Source: Pseudoramibacter faecis (lineage in GTDB: Bacteria > Bacillota > Clostridia > Eubacteriales > Eubacteriaceae). Taken from it: a stretch of 64,000 bases of DNA. The notes under the pieces are model-generated. The model had not been told where the DNA came from. It was given only the letters and a program-made list of their open reading frames with translations, and made no database searches. The position numbers were made by a program, and so were the translations under genes. Shown piece after piece: positions 45,353-54,672 of this stretch. The stretch lies in assembly GCF_036289405.1 (NCBI RefSeq), contig NZ_JAYFFI010000008.1:19044-83043 (forward strand), in the 5' to 3' direction. Numbering within the stretch: position 1 is the stretch's first letter; each line of letters starts with the position of its first letter.

Positions 45353-45382
45353 TTAGGCACGGATTTCGTCCTGTGTTATAAT
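45353..45382 (+). promoter_or_regulatory. Possible internal promoter before the second initiating transferase
   Basis: A perfect TATAAT at 45377-45382. The -35 is poor (TTAGGC, 18-base spacing), so activity may be low or need an activator. Confidence 0.45.
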
Positions 45383-45435
45383 GATAAAAATGTGTTGCCG
45401 GATCGTACGGCGGCATTCAATAGAACGGAGTTCTC

Positions 45436-46848
45436 ATGTATCGAAAAAATACGAAAGGCTGGCTCAAGCACCTGGATTTTCTGATCTGGGACTGGCTTTT
45501 GCTGGAACTGGCTTTCTTCATTGTCTATGCCTATCGCATCGGGGTGTTTTTCCCGTTTTCACCGCTATACCAGCGGATGGCCATTGCCATTGTGCCTGCC
45601 CATCTGATCACGGTATTTTTTGGCAATAGTTATCGCGACATGATTCGCCGGGATCGTTACGCTGAGTTTAAAAAAGTGTGTGTGCATAGCTTTGTCGTGA
45701 TTGCACTGCTGATTTTTTGGATGTTCCTCAGCCAGAATTCCTATTATTATTCACGGCTGCTCGTCGTTTCGATGTTGCCTGTTTCAGTGGTGCTGATCTA
45801 TATAGAGCGCCTGTTCTGGAAGCGTGTGATTCGCAAACGCCTGCGCGAGTCGAAAAAGGAACGGCAAATTCTTGTGATTACCACGAAAGAAGGTTCAGAA
45901 GCGATTCTTCAGGCTCTGCAGCAGGATTTTTATCGGACCTATGGCGTCTCGGGAGTTATTTTATATGACGGCACCGACGCGATAGGCCAGAGCATTTTAG
46001 ATGTGCCAGTGGTTTCGGAGATGGCCGGTGTGTTTGATTATATTCGCGCCCATGTGGTTGACGAAATTCTTTTGGATCTGGAGGGCTACGAAGCCGTCAC
46101 GGAACAATTGCTGAACCAATTGGTTGATGCAGGGCTTACGGTGCATGTGACCCTGCCGCAGTTCAGCCAGTCCATTCGCAACAAACAAATCCATTCGGTT
46201 GGCAACGTGACGATGGTCACTTCCAGTATGAATTTGGTGCCTCAGTGGAAGCTGGCGGTTAAGCGGATCATTGACATCGTCGGCTCGTTAGTCGGCTTGT
46301 TTTTCACCGGCATTGCCTGTGTTATTTTTGCACCGATCATCAAGCACCAGTCCCCGGGACCGCTTTTCTTTGCCCAAAAGCGTGTGGGGCGAAACGGCCG
46401 GACGTTTAAAATTTATAAATTCCGAACCATGTATCCGGATGCGGAGGAACGCAAGAAAGAACTCATGGCGCAAAATAAAATGCAGGGGCTGATGTTTAAG
46501 ATGGACAACGATCCGCGGATTTTTCCCATCGGACATTTTCTGCGCAAGGCCAGCATCGATGAGCTGCCGCAGTTTTTGAATGTGCTCAAGGGCGATATGT
46601 CGCTGGTGGGAACCCGGCCGCCGACTGTGGACGAATATCAGCAATACGATATGCATCATCTGAAGCGTTTGGCAGCCAAGCCGGGATTAACCGGGATGTG
46701 GCAGGCTTCCGGGCGCTCGGATATCACGGATTTTGAAGAGGTCGTGCGTTTGGATGCCTACTATATTGAAAATTGGAAGCTGAGTTTGGATTTCAAATTG
46801 ATTCTCAAGACGATTCGTGTTGTGTTCAGTGCAAAAGGAGCAGAATAA
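45436..46848 (+). CDS. Initiating polyprenyl-phosphate sugar phosphotransferase 2
   Basis: A second WbaP/WcaJ-like enzyme, 470 residues. Four to five membrane helices (about 12-130) and a CoA-binding-like fold (about 140-250: RQILVITTKEGSE, VDEILLDLEG) precede the catalytic domain (about 270-465). Motifs there include FAQKRVGRNGRTFKIYKF, DELPQFLNVLKGDMSLVGTR and KPGLTGMWQASGRSDI. The last block is typical of galactose- or glucose-1-phosphate transferases. The presence of two enzymes of this step in one locus is unusual (see findings). The stop is directly followed by the next ATG. Confidence 0.9.
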   Translation: MYRKNTKGWLKHLDFLIWDWLLLELAFFIVYAYRIGVFFPFSPLYQRMAIAIVPAHLITVFFGNSYRDMIRRDRYAEFKKVCVHSFVVIALLIFWMFLSQNSYYYSRLLVVSMLPVSVVLIYIERLFWKRVIRKRLRESKKERQILVITTKEGSEAILQALQQDFYRTYGVSGVILYDGTDAIGQSILDVPVVSEMAGVFDYIRAHVVDEILLDLEGYEAVTEQLLNQLVDAGLTVHVTLPQFSQSIRNKQIHSVGNVTMVTSSMNLVPQWKLAVKRIIDIVGSLVGLFFTGIACVIFAPIIKHQSPGPLFFAQKRVGRNGRTFKIYKFRTMYPDAEERKKELMAQNKMQGLMFKMDNDPRIFPIGHFLRKASIDELPQFLNVLKGDMSLVGTRPPTVDEYQQYDMHHLKRLAAKPGLTGMWQASGRSDITDFEEVVRLDAYYIENWKLSLDFKLILKTIRVVFSAKGAE

Positions 46849-47688
46849 ATGACGGAAGACAAGGCCATTGCACAGCGCATTCAGATTATTGTGGCGGCGC
46901 ATAAAGCTTACCCGATGCCGGAAGATCCCATGTATCTGCCGGTTCATGTCGGGGCGGAGGGGAAAACCGATGCCGGCGGCAACCCGCTGGATCTGGGATA
47001 CACCAAGGATAATTTTGGCGATAATATTTCAGAAAAAAATCCGGCCTATTGTGAGTTGACCGGGCTTTATTGGGCGTGGAAACACCTGGACTGTGATTTT
47101 ATCGGCCTGGTGCATTATCGCCGGCATTTTACGGATGGAAGCAAAAAAAAGAATCCTTTTGAGTCGGTGTTGACCTATGATCAGCTCGCCCCGATGCTAA
47201 AAAAATATTCGGTGTTTGTGCCGAAAAAGCGCCATTATTATATCGAGACCCTCTATTCGCATTATGCACACACCCATTATGCGGAGCAGTTGGATGCCAC
47301 GCGCGAGATTATTGCCGAATATTATCCGGATTATTTAGGAGCATATGATCGGGTAGCGGCACAGCGCCATGGTTATATGTTTAATATGATGATTATGCGC
47401 CGGGATTTAACAGATGCCTATTGCACTTGGCTTTTTGCTATTTTGGCCGAGCTGGGAAATCGGATTGACGATTCAAAACTCGATGCCTTCCAGGGGCGAT
47501 TTTATGGACGCGTCTCTGAGATTCTGCTCAATGTGTGGCTGGCTGGCCAGTTGGAAATTGGCGTGCTGCAGTCCTCGGATGTGAAAGAATTACCTTATGC
47601 CAATATGGAGAAAACGAATTGGTGGAAAAAGGGAACGTCGTTTTTAAGGGCGAAGTTTTTTCACAGGCGTTATGAAGGGAGTTTTTGA
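46849..47688 (+). CDS. DUF4422 family capsular polysaccharide glycosyltransferase
   Basis: A 279-residue protein with the DUF4422 hallmarks QIIVAAHKAYPMPED, DNISEKNPAYCELTGLYWAWK in two parts, and GLVHYRRHF. Members are found in capsule loci and in LPS enzymes such as galactofuranosyl- or galactosyltransferases. Biochemical proof is limited. It starts at the codon right after the stop of the second initiating transferase, so the two are coupled; it may add the second sugar. Confidence 0.85.
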   Translation: MTEDKAIAQRIQIIVAAHKAYPMPEDPMYLPVHVGAEGKTDAGGNPLDLGYTKDNFGDNISEKNPAYCELTGLYWAWKHLDCDFIGLVHYRRHFTDGSKKKNPFESVLTYDQLAPMLKKYSVFVPKKRHYYIETLYSHYAHTHYAEQLDATREIIAEYYPDYLGAYDRVAAQRHGYMFNMMIMRRDLTDAYCTWLFAILAELGNRIDDSKLDAFQGRFYGRVSEILLNVWLAGQLEIGVLQSSDVKELPYANMEKTNWWKKGTSFLRAKFFHRRYEGSF

Positions 47689-48768
47689 GTGGCATCAGAT
47701 CATTTGGAGTTAAAGACACACGAAGCGCTAGACTCCCAAATCTCTTTTATCATTCCAGTTTATAATGGCGAAAAAACGCTTCGAGGAACTGTTGAAAGTA
47801 TTTTGAAAGCGAAAAAGAACCAAGACGATATCGAAGTGATCATCGTTGAAAATGGCTCGCAGGACGGGACAAATGTGATCATTGAGGAATTGCAACAGCA
47901 ATTTGATGAGAACGTTCTAAAAGTGTTTCATTCGGAAAAAGGTGTCTCCAATGCGCGAAATAAAGGGATTCTTGAAGCGAGGGGTATTTGGATTTCATTT
48001 GTAGATGCGGATGATGCTTTAGTCGAAAATGCGATAGATATTCTTTTAAGGGACGCGCAGAATGAAGAAGCACAGCTTTATACCTATGGTCACCGGGCTG
48101 GAGATGATGAACGGCCGGTCGCGGTAAAACGCAAGGTTTACAATTTCGATGCGGTTGAAGCTGCTAAAGCAAAAATGATCTCCGACCCGACCAAATACAT
48201 GCAGGCATGGGGGAAGTTATTCAAAAGAAAAATCATTTTAAAAAACAATCTTTTGTTTAACCCCGAACTTTCCTTTGCGGAGGATAGCGATTTTACACTT
48301 CAGTATTTGATGCACACGAATCGGATTTGCCTTTGTCCAGAGATCATATACCAATATTCTTTAAATCAAAATTCAGTAATGCGGACCTTTACAGGGGAGA
48401 AGACTCAAAAATATCTGGATTCATTGGCGACTACAAAAAAAACAGTTGCGGGAGCTCCAAAGTCGATGACAGATGCTTTTAATCACTATATTCTCATGCA
48501 CCTGAATATCATTATGGTCTGGGAAGTGTTTTCAAGGGATAATCCAGTTGCTTACGGCGATAAGCTCGAACAGATGAGACGAATTACCCGGGCGCCGATC
48601 TTTCATCAGGCCATTCAAGGGGTTAAACTCTGGGAATGTCGTTCTGCAAAAATGATGCCTATTTTGCTCTTGAAGTTGAAACAATACCGATTAGCGGCAC
48701 AGGTTTATCGTTTGCGGGCAAGGCAAAATGCGAAAAAAGAAGAAACGAATTGGAGGCTCCCCGATTGA
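47689..48768 (+). CDS. GT2 glycosyltransferase, GTG start
   Basis: A 359-residue GT-A enzyme with ISFIIPVYNGEKTLRGTVES, VENGSQDGT, the family SEKGVSNARNKGILEARG, and FVDADDA as the DxD site. The C-terminal about 100 residues are helical and basic. The GTG at 47689 follows AAGGGAG by 8 bases and the preceding stop by none. From here the base composition turns clearly richer in A and T than the genes before, which marks a likely foreign block. Its stop is overlapped by the TTG start of the next gene. Confidence 0.83.
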   Translation: MASDHLELKTHEALDSQISFIIPVYNGEKTLRGTVESILKAKKNQDDIEVIIVENGSQDGTNVIIEELQQQFDENVLKVFHSEKGVSNARNKGILEARGIWISFVDADDALVENAIDILLRDAQNEEAQLYTYGHRAGDDERPVAVKRKVYNFDAVEAAKAKMISDPTKYMQAWGKLFKRKIILKNNLLFNPELSFAEDSDFTLQYLMHTNRICLCPEIIYQYSLNQNSVMRTFTGEKTQKYLDSLATTKKTVAGAPKSMTDAFNHYILMHLNIIMVWEVFSRDNPVAYGDKLEQMRRITRAPIFHQAIQGVKLWECRSAKMMPILLLKLKQYRLAAQVYRLRARQNAKKEETNWRLPD

Positions 48769-49883
48769 AAAAAGTTCTCGTTTTCGGAATGACAGAAAAT
48801 CCAGGTGGTGTGGAAAGCGTCATTATGAATTATTATCGTAATATTGATCATCAAAAAATTCATTTTGATTTTTTGTGTAATTCACATAATCCCATCGCGT
48901 TTGAAGATGAATTAAAACAAAGTGGGTCAAAATGCTTCCATTTTGTGGCACGCAGTAAAAAACCGTTGCAGTATTGCCATGCGTTAAACACATTTTTCAG
49001 ACAGTACGCGCCGGAATATGATGCTATTTGGGTAAATGTTTGCAGTTTGGCTAATATCGATTATCTTAAGCTTGCGAGAAAATATGGGATTTCACGTCGG
49101 ATTATCCATAGTCATAATTCTGAAAATATGGATTCGGCATTGCGGGGCCAGTTGCACAAATTCAATAAAAAAAGAATTTCGAAATATGCTACGGATTTTT
49201 GGGCGTGTTCGGAAGATGCGGCTAAATGGTTTTTCGAAGGAGAAACTCTTAAAAATACCGTCATTGTCAATAATGCCATTGATATTACCAAAATGCGATT
49301 TGATGCAAATAAAAGAAAATCATTTCGAAAGCAATTAGCGGTTGAAGACAAATTAATTATTGGAAATATCGGCAGGCTGCATTTTCAGAAAAATCAGGAT
49401 TTTATTATCGATATATTTTCAGCATTGATCAAAAAAGAACCTAACGCTGTTTTATTTTTGATTGGTCAGGGGGAAGACGAATCTAAATTAAAAACGAAGG
49501 TAAAGAACCTGCATCTTGAAAAATCGGTTTATTTGCTTGGTGTTCAACAAGATATTCAAGGATGGCTCAGCGCAATGGATTTATTCTTATTTCCTTCGCG
49601 ATTCGAAGGATTAAGCGTTGTCGCTATGGAAGCGCAGGCCAACGGCGTTCCGGTATTGGCATCAAAAAATGTTATCCCTGCCGAAGTGAAGATTAATGAG
49701 AACTTTCAATTTTATGGTTTAGAACATTCGGCGGCAGAATGGGCAGATCAAATTGTTTGGATGAGCCATCATTTGGCACGATTGAATTCAGAAAAGATTT
49801 TAAAATCGTTTATGCGAAAAAACTTTGAGATAAAACAAGAAGCGAAAAAATTACAGGATTGGTTTTTAAAGAATGAATATTGA
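48765..49883 (+). CDS. GT4 glycosyltransferase, TTG start
   Basis: A 372-residue GT-B enzyme resembling EpsF/CapM-like transferases: VLVFGMTENPGGVESVIMNY at the N-terminus, RRIIHSHN, GNIGRLHFQKNQDFII, and the donor-site FPSRFEGLSVVAMEAQ with the EX7E arrangement. The open frame extends back to 48636 but would overlap 130 bases of the previous gene. GGAGG at 48751-48755 and the TTGA overlap choose TTG at 48765. Strongly AT-rich. It overlaps the Stealth gene by 11 bases. Confidence 0.85.
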   Translation: MKKVLVFGMTENPGGVESVIMNYYRNIDHQKIHFDFLCNSHNPIAFEDELKQSGSKCFHFVARSKKPLQYCHALNTFFRQYAPEYDAIWVNVCSLANIDYLKLARKYGISRRIIHSHNSENMDSALRGQLHKFNKKRISKYATDFWACSEDAAKWFFEGETLKNTVIVNNAIDITKMRFDANKRKSFRKQLAVEDKLIIGNIGRLHFQKNQDFIIDIFSALIKKEPNAVLFLIGQGEDESKLKTKVKNLHLEKSVYLLGVQQDIQGWLSAMDLFLFPSRFEGLSVVAMEAQANGVPVLASKNVIPAEVKINENFQFYGLEHSAAEWADQIVWMSHHLARLNSEKILKSFMRKNFEIKQEAKKLQDWFLKNEY

Positions 49884-50886
49884 TTTTATTGTTCCATGGG
49901 TGGATGGTTCTGATGAAAATTGGTTATTAAAAAAAAGAAAATATGAGGAAAGCAACGATGAGACCATTGATAATTCAGCAGATCGATACAGAAATTGGGA
50001 TTTACTTAAATTTTGGTTTCGAGGAGTTGAAAGATTTGCGCCATGGGTACACAAAATTTTCTTTGTGTCGGATCATCAAATTCCAACTTGGCTTAATGTT
50101 GACCATCCCAAATTAAAAATAGTTTTACATGAGGAGTTTATTCCGAATAAGTATTTACCGGTTTTCAGTTCACACCCCATTGAATTAAATTTTCATAGAA
50201 TTTCAGATTTATCGGAATATTTTGTTTATTTTAATGATGATATGTTTCTTACTTCGGAAGTTTATCCGGAAGATTTTTTTATAAAAAAATTGCCATGTGG
50301 ATTAGCGGTAGAATCTCCTGTTACACCAGAAAAAAATGATATATTTAATCACATTTTGTTAAATGATATTACTATGATTAATGAAAAATATCGGCGAAAA
50401 GAAGTCTTGAAGAAACAAAAAAGGCTGTTCTATTCTAAAAAAGATTTTAAGGGATGGGCGATGAATAAATGTTTATCTTTTTTAAAAAGAGATGCTTTTT
50501 TTGGCTTTGAATACTCTCATTTATCTTCGAGCTTTCTCAAATCTTCGTTTGTTGAATTATGGAATGAGGGATATGATTGGTTAGATAGCACTTGCAGCCA
50601 TCATTTTAGAAATATAGAAGATGTTAACCAATATGTATTTTTATATCATCAATTTGTAAATGGAAATTTTATTCCTAAAAGCTGGCGGAAATTTGGGAAG
50701 GCCTACCACATAGACGATAGTTTGGATGGTAATGTGAAAGAATTATGCGATGCCATTAGAAAGCAAAAGTTTAAAGAAGTTTGTGTGAATGAGCGTCAGG
50801 TAAATCATTTTAAAGAAACACAATCAAAGGTATATCAGGCCTTTTCCGAATTATTGCCTCAAAAGTCATCATTTGAAAATAAGTAA
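49873..50886 (+). CDS. Stealth family sugar-phosphate transferase
   Basis: A 337-residue member of the Stealth family. The conserved regions appear in order: CR1 DFIVPWVDGSDENW (about 4-17), CR2 RYRNWDLLKFWFRGVERFAP (about 39-58), then VYFNDDMFL (about 116-124) and CR4 HHFRNIEDVNQYVF (about 240-253). Stealth proteins link hexose-1-phosphate units, as in meningococcal capsule polymerases and human GNPTAB, so they create phosphodiester bonds. Its presence suggests that this polysaccharide has sugar-phosphate linkages or side groups. Very AT-rich, sharing overlap with the GT4 gene. Confidence 0.9.
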   Translation: MNIDFIVPWVDGSDENWLLKKRKYEESNDETIDNSADRYRNWDLLKFWFRGVERFAPWVHKIFFVSDHQIPTWLNVDHPKLKIVLHEEFIPNKYLPVFSSHPIELNFHRISDLSEYFVYFNDDMFLTSEVYPEDFFIKKLPCGLAVESPVTPEKNDIFNHILLNDITMINEKYRRKEVLKKQKRLFYSKKDFKGWAMNKCLSFLKRDAFFGFEYSHLSSSFLKSSFVELWNEGYDWLDSTCSHHFRNIEDVNQYVFLYHQFVNGNFIPKSWRKFGKAYHIDDSLDGNVKELCDAIRKQKFKEVCVNERQVNHFKETQSKVYQAFSELLPQKSSFENK

Positions 50887-50898
50887 TGGAGATGAACG

Positions 50899-51975
50899 GT
50901 GAAGTACTACATACGCGAATTTCGTTTTTTGGGTGAAAACAGAAGAACCGCTGGCGGGAAAGCACGAGAAGACATAGAATTAATTTTATCTAAGCGAAAT
51001 TTTCATCCTGTTGATATTCAGATGAAGGAAGATAAGTTTCATGAGAGTTCTCCTCAGATTTTTAAAAAAATAAGTGGTCATCAGAAAAGACGAAAAATTT
51101 GGCATCAACAATTATTAAGATTGAAAAGAGGAGATCTTTTATTAATTCAAATACCCATTTTTTTTCATTCAATTTTTATTTCTTCCGAGTTAAAACAATT
51201 GGTACGACGAGGCGTAAAAATCGTGTTGCTTGTTCATGATTTAGAATTATTTCGGGTATCAAAGAGAGCTCCTTTTTTGAGAAGGCAGCGTTTAAATTTT
51301 GAAGAAAAATCGCTTTTAAATATAGTAGATAAAATAATTGTACATAATTATAAAATGAGGAAAGAGCTATCGGCTTTTGGTGTAGAATTTAAGAAAGCTG
51401 TCTCTTTAGAAATTTTTGATTATCTCATTCCAGAGTATGAAAAAAGAATTGATACAATGGCTTTTGAAAAATCAAAGCCTGTGATATTGGCCGGAAATTT
51501 GTCAACAAAAAAGGCCAAGTATCTTTCTCTATTGCCATCTGTACCGGAGTTTAATTTATATGGTATAAATTATCAAGATCAAGGAAAAAAGAATATTCAT
51601 TATTATGGTTCATTCCTTCCCGATCAGTTGCCGTTTGCATTGAGAGGAAGTTTTGGATTGGTGTGGGACGGCCATAGTGCGGACACATGTTCTGGAGTTT
51701 ATGGAGAGTATTTAAAGATTAACAATCCTCATAAAACATCACTTTATTTGGCTTCCGGGATACCGGTAATTATATGGAAAAATGCAGCATTAGCAGATTT
51801 TATCCAAAAAAATCATTGTGGCATTACCATCGGAAGTCTTTCGGAAATTAGCAAGAGAATTGAAGAAATGACTGAAAGTGAATATCAAGAGATAAAGGCA
51901 AATGCGGAAAATATTGGAAAAAAATTAAGAGAAGGATTTTATACTCGCAAGGCACTTTCTCAATGTATATCATGA
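50899..51975 (+). CDS. Galactofuranosyltransferase-like GT-B protein, GTG start
   Basis: A 358-residue cytoplasmic protein that resembles WbbI-type beta-1,6-galactofuranosyltransferases: VKIVLLVHDLELFR, then GLVWDGHSADTCSGVYG and LKINNPHKTSLYLASGIPVI with a following GITIGSLSEI. These C-terminal blocks are typical of the family. No UDP-galactopyranose mutase (glf) lies in the window, so a furanose donor is not proven. It starts at GTG 50899 behind a GGAG site. Very AT-rich like its neighbours. Confidence 0.75.
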   Translation: MKYYIREFRFLGENRRTAGGKAREDIELILSKRNFHPVDIQMKEDKFHESSPQIFKKISGHQKRRKIWHQQLLRLKRGDLLLIQIPIFFHSIFISSELKQLVRRGVKIVLLVHDLELFRVSKRAPFLRRQRLNFEEKSLLNIVDKIIVHNYKMRKELSAFGVEFKKAVSLEIFDYLIPEYEKRIDTMAFEKSKPVILAGNLSTKKAKYLSLLPSVPEFNLYGINYQDQGKKNIHYYGSFLPDQLPFALRGSFGLVWDGHSADTCSGVYGEYLKINNPHKTSLYLASGIPVIIWKNAALADFIQKNHCGITIGSLSEISKRIEEMTESEYQEIKANAENIGKKLREGFYTRKALSQCIS

Positions 51976-51995
51976 AAATTTCAAAAGAGATTTAG

Positions 51996-53216
51996 ATGCT
52001 AAACACTTATCGATTTAACAAATCAGAAATTTTATTTTTTTCGGCATGGATTCTGTTCCTGCTTTCGCTTTTAATCGGTGCAACAACATTGCAAAAAATA
52101 AAGTATTTGGTCGTGCTTGCCAAAGGATTGCGATACCTTGCTTACTTAATTTGTTGCATGGAGATATGTAGGACAAAGATTCAAAAGAATAAGACTTTTA
52201 TTTTGGTATTTATTTTTTTGATTTTTATGATCAGCTGCATTTCATCCACGAATAAAACGTTGTTGTTATATTTATTGGTATTATTTGCATCCATCAATAT
52301 TGACAAGCGCAAAATAATGCGTTTAACAACTCGTATGCAAGGATTTTTTTTAGCGATTGTTGTTCTTTTAAGTCAAATTGGCATTATAGAAGACCACCTT
52401 TTTGGCAAGAATAGTAATCGCATTCGCCATGGCTTGGGCTTTTCCTGGACAACGACGGGACCTATTTTATATTTTTATTTTATGCTGGGATATATTTATC
52501 TCAGAAAAGAAAAATTCAGTGTTGTTGAAGCGATTCTTCTCGAAGTCATCAATATTCTATTCTACAAGCTGACAGATACGCGAATGGCGTTTGTGCTATC
52601 AACACTTTTTTTAATCTTTTTTTCCGTTCAAAATTTAAACCGCAGACGCTGGAAAAAACTGTCAAAGCTGAAAGGGTTCTATCTATTGATACCGACGGCT
52701 TTATGCCTTTTAGCGTTTGTTTCAGCCATTTATTTCAATCAGAATCAGCATATTTTTGCGGCGATGAACAAACTGCTATCCAATCGGTTAATGTTGGGAC
52801 ATCAGGCCATTAAAACATATGGCTTTACATTGTTTGGGCAGCCAATCAAATGGATGGGATACAGCATCAAACATCCGATGCTGGCAGATTCGAAATATAA
52901 CTACGTCGACTCATCCTATTTGCAGTTAGCTCTCAATTATGGGATGTTGTTGATTGCGGCGGTGGTCGCCATGTATACCTATGGTATTTACAAGGCGATT
53001 CGCCAGCAGGATTATTATCTCGTTTTTATTTATTTGTTTGTTTTGGTTTTTGCGTTGACAGAACCGAGACTGATGAATTTTGCCTTCAATCCCTTCCCAA
53101 TAATGATTTTTTCTGGGAAACCTCTAAAAAAATGGAAACGCGTTCTGAACTTTCGACAAGAAGAAAGCGGACAACAAGGTAATCAACCGTTGTTAGATGG
53201 AGAAATGAATGCCTAA
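51996..53216 (+). CDS. Wzy-like polysaccharide polymerase membrane protein B
   Basis: A 406-residue membrane protein with about ten to eleven helices. The large loop around 255-305 reads LGHQAIKTYGFTLFG, then YNYVDSSYLQLALNYGM, parallel to the protein at 43225-44451. The N-terminal region is AT-rich and Ile/Phe-heavy. It is likely to polymerise repeat units at the outer face next to the Wzx flippase that follows with an 8-base overlap. Having two relatives of one polymerase family in one locus is notable. Confidence 0.75.
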   Translation: MLNTYRFNKSEILFFSAWILFLLSLLIGATTLQKIKYLVVLAKGLRYLAYLICCMEICRTKIQKNKTFILVFIFLIFMISCISSTNKTLLLYLLVLFASINIDKRKIMRLTTRMQGFFLAIVVLLSQIGIIEDHLFGKNSNRIRHGLGFSWTTTGPILYFYFMLGYIYLRKEKFSVVEAILLEVINILFYKLTDTRMAFVLSTLFLIFFSVQNLNRRRWKKLSKLKGFYLLIPTALCLLAFVSAIYFNQNQHIFAAMNKLLSNRLMLGHQAIKTYGFTLFGQPIKWMGYSIKHPMLADSKYNYVDSSYLQLALNYGMLLIAAVVAMYTYGIYKAIRQQDYYLVFIYLFVLVFALTEPRLMNFAFNPFPIMIFSGKPLKKWKRVLNFRQEESGQQGNQPLLDGEMNA

Positions 53217-54672
53217 ACAAAAATCAATCAAGAAAAATTTTCTGATGAATGCGATTTTGATGATGTCGCAATTCATTTTTCCGCTGATTACCTTTCCCTA
53301 TGTCTCACGGATTCTCTTGCCGGCGGGAACCGGGAAAGTGGCTTTTGCCACATCGTTAATCACGTATTTCACGATGTTTGCCCAGCTCGGGATTCCGACC
53401 TATGGGATCCGCAAATGTGCGCAGGTGCGCGACGATAAAATGGCGTTAACGCGCGTGGTGCACGAGCTTTTCTTTATCAATTTGCTGATGAGCATTATTT
53501 CTTATGGCATTTTGTTTGGCGCTCTTGCCGTTGTGCCGCGTCTGCAGGGGGATCACACCCTTTACCTGATTGTCTCCCTTAATATTATTTTCCAGTGCAT
53601 CGGTATCGAGTGGATGTATAAAGGGCTGGAGCAGTACACTTATATTACCGTGCGTTCTATTATTTTCAAAGTGATCGCGCTCGTTGGGATGTTTGCCTTT
53701 ATTCATGTCAAAAGTGATTATGTGATTTATGGCGGCATCTCTATTTTTGCGGCATCGGCCTCGCAGCTGCTCAATTTTATCAATGCGCGCCGGTATATTT
53801 ATTTTAGGCCTGTGGGCGGCTATCGGCTTAAGAGACATTTGAAAGCGGTGTTCGTTTTCTTTGCGATGGCGGTGGCCACGACGATCTATACCAATTTGGA
53901 CACGGTCATGCTGAAGTTTATGAAGACTGATACCGATGTGGGCTATTACAACGCGGCAGTTAGAATCAAAACGATTTTGGTCAGTGTTGTCACTTCCCTT
54001 GGGACGGTGCTTTTGCCCCGGGCGTCCTATTATGTGAAAAACGGTGAAATGGGCGAGTTCGAACACATTGCGGCCAAGGCGCTTAATTTTGTGTTTATCA
54101 TTGCGACACCATTGATGCTGTATTTTATCTTCTTTGCGCAGCAGGGGATCTTTTTGCTTTCTGGGAATGCTTATGGCGGCGCAATCGAGCCGATGCAATT
54201 GATTATGCCGACGCTGCTGTTTATCGGGGTGACCAATATTTTGGGTTTGCAGATGCTCGTGCCCTTGGGGAAAGAAAAAGCGGTACTTTATTCGGAAATT
54301 GCCGGCGCCGTTACGGATTTGATCATCAACTGGCTGCTGATCCCGAAAATGGCTTCTTCTGGAGCAGCCATCGGCACAGTCGCGGCGGAGCTCGTAGTGC
54401 TGATTGTGCAATTTTGGGCGTTGCGGAAAGAAGTGGCACCGCTGTTTAAGCAGATCCAGTATTATAAAATCGCAATCGCCTTGGCATTGAGTTCGGCAGC
54501 AAGCCTTTGGGTGCCGCGATTGGGGTTCGGCAATTTTGTGACGCTAATCATCTCTGCCGTGCTGTTTATGGGGGTATACGGGGTTGCGATGTTTATTATG
54601 AAAGAGCCGATAGCGCAGGAAGTGGTGCAGATGGGTGTGAGGAAGATAATGAAGAAAGCCAAAAATGGATAA
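53209..54672 (+). CDS. Wzx-type oligosaccharide flippase
   Basis: A 487-residue MATE-like/MOP superfamily transporter with about 12-14 helices that moves undecaprenyl-linked repeat units to the outer leaflet. The N-terminus KKNFLMNAILMMSQFIFPLITFP (in parts), PYVSRILLPAGTGKVAFA and FAQLGIPTYGIRKCAQ are typical of RfbX/CpsJ proteins. Composition returns to that of the main chromosome, unlike the genes on both sides. It overlaps the end of polymerase B and the start of the next gene by 8 bases each. Confidence 0.92.
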   Translation: MPKQKSIKKNFLMNAILMMSQFIFPLITFPYVSRILLPAGTGKVAFATSLITYFTMFAQLGIPTYGIRKCAQVRDDKMALTRVVHELFFINLLMSIISYGILFGALAVVPRLQGDHTLYLIVSLNIIFQCIGIEWMYKGLEQYTYITVRSIIFKVIALVGMFAFIHVKSDYVIYGGISIFAASASQLLNFINARRYIYFRPVGGYRLKRHLKAVFVFFAMAVATTIYTNLDTVMLKFMKTDTDVGYYNAAVRIKTILVSVVTSLGTVLLPRASYYVKNGEMGEFEHIAAKALNFVFIIATPLMLYFIFFAQQGIFLLSGNAYGGAIEPMQLIMPTLLFIGVTNILGLQMLVPLGKEKAVLYSEIAGAVTDLIINWLLIPKMASSGAAIGTVAAELVVLIVQFWALRKEVAPLFKQIQYYKIAIALALSSAASLWVPRLGFGNFVTLIISAVLFMGVYGVAMFIMKEPIAQEVVQMGVRKIMKKAKNG

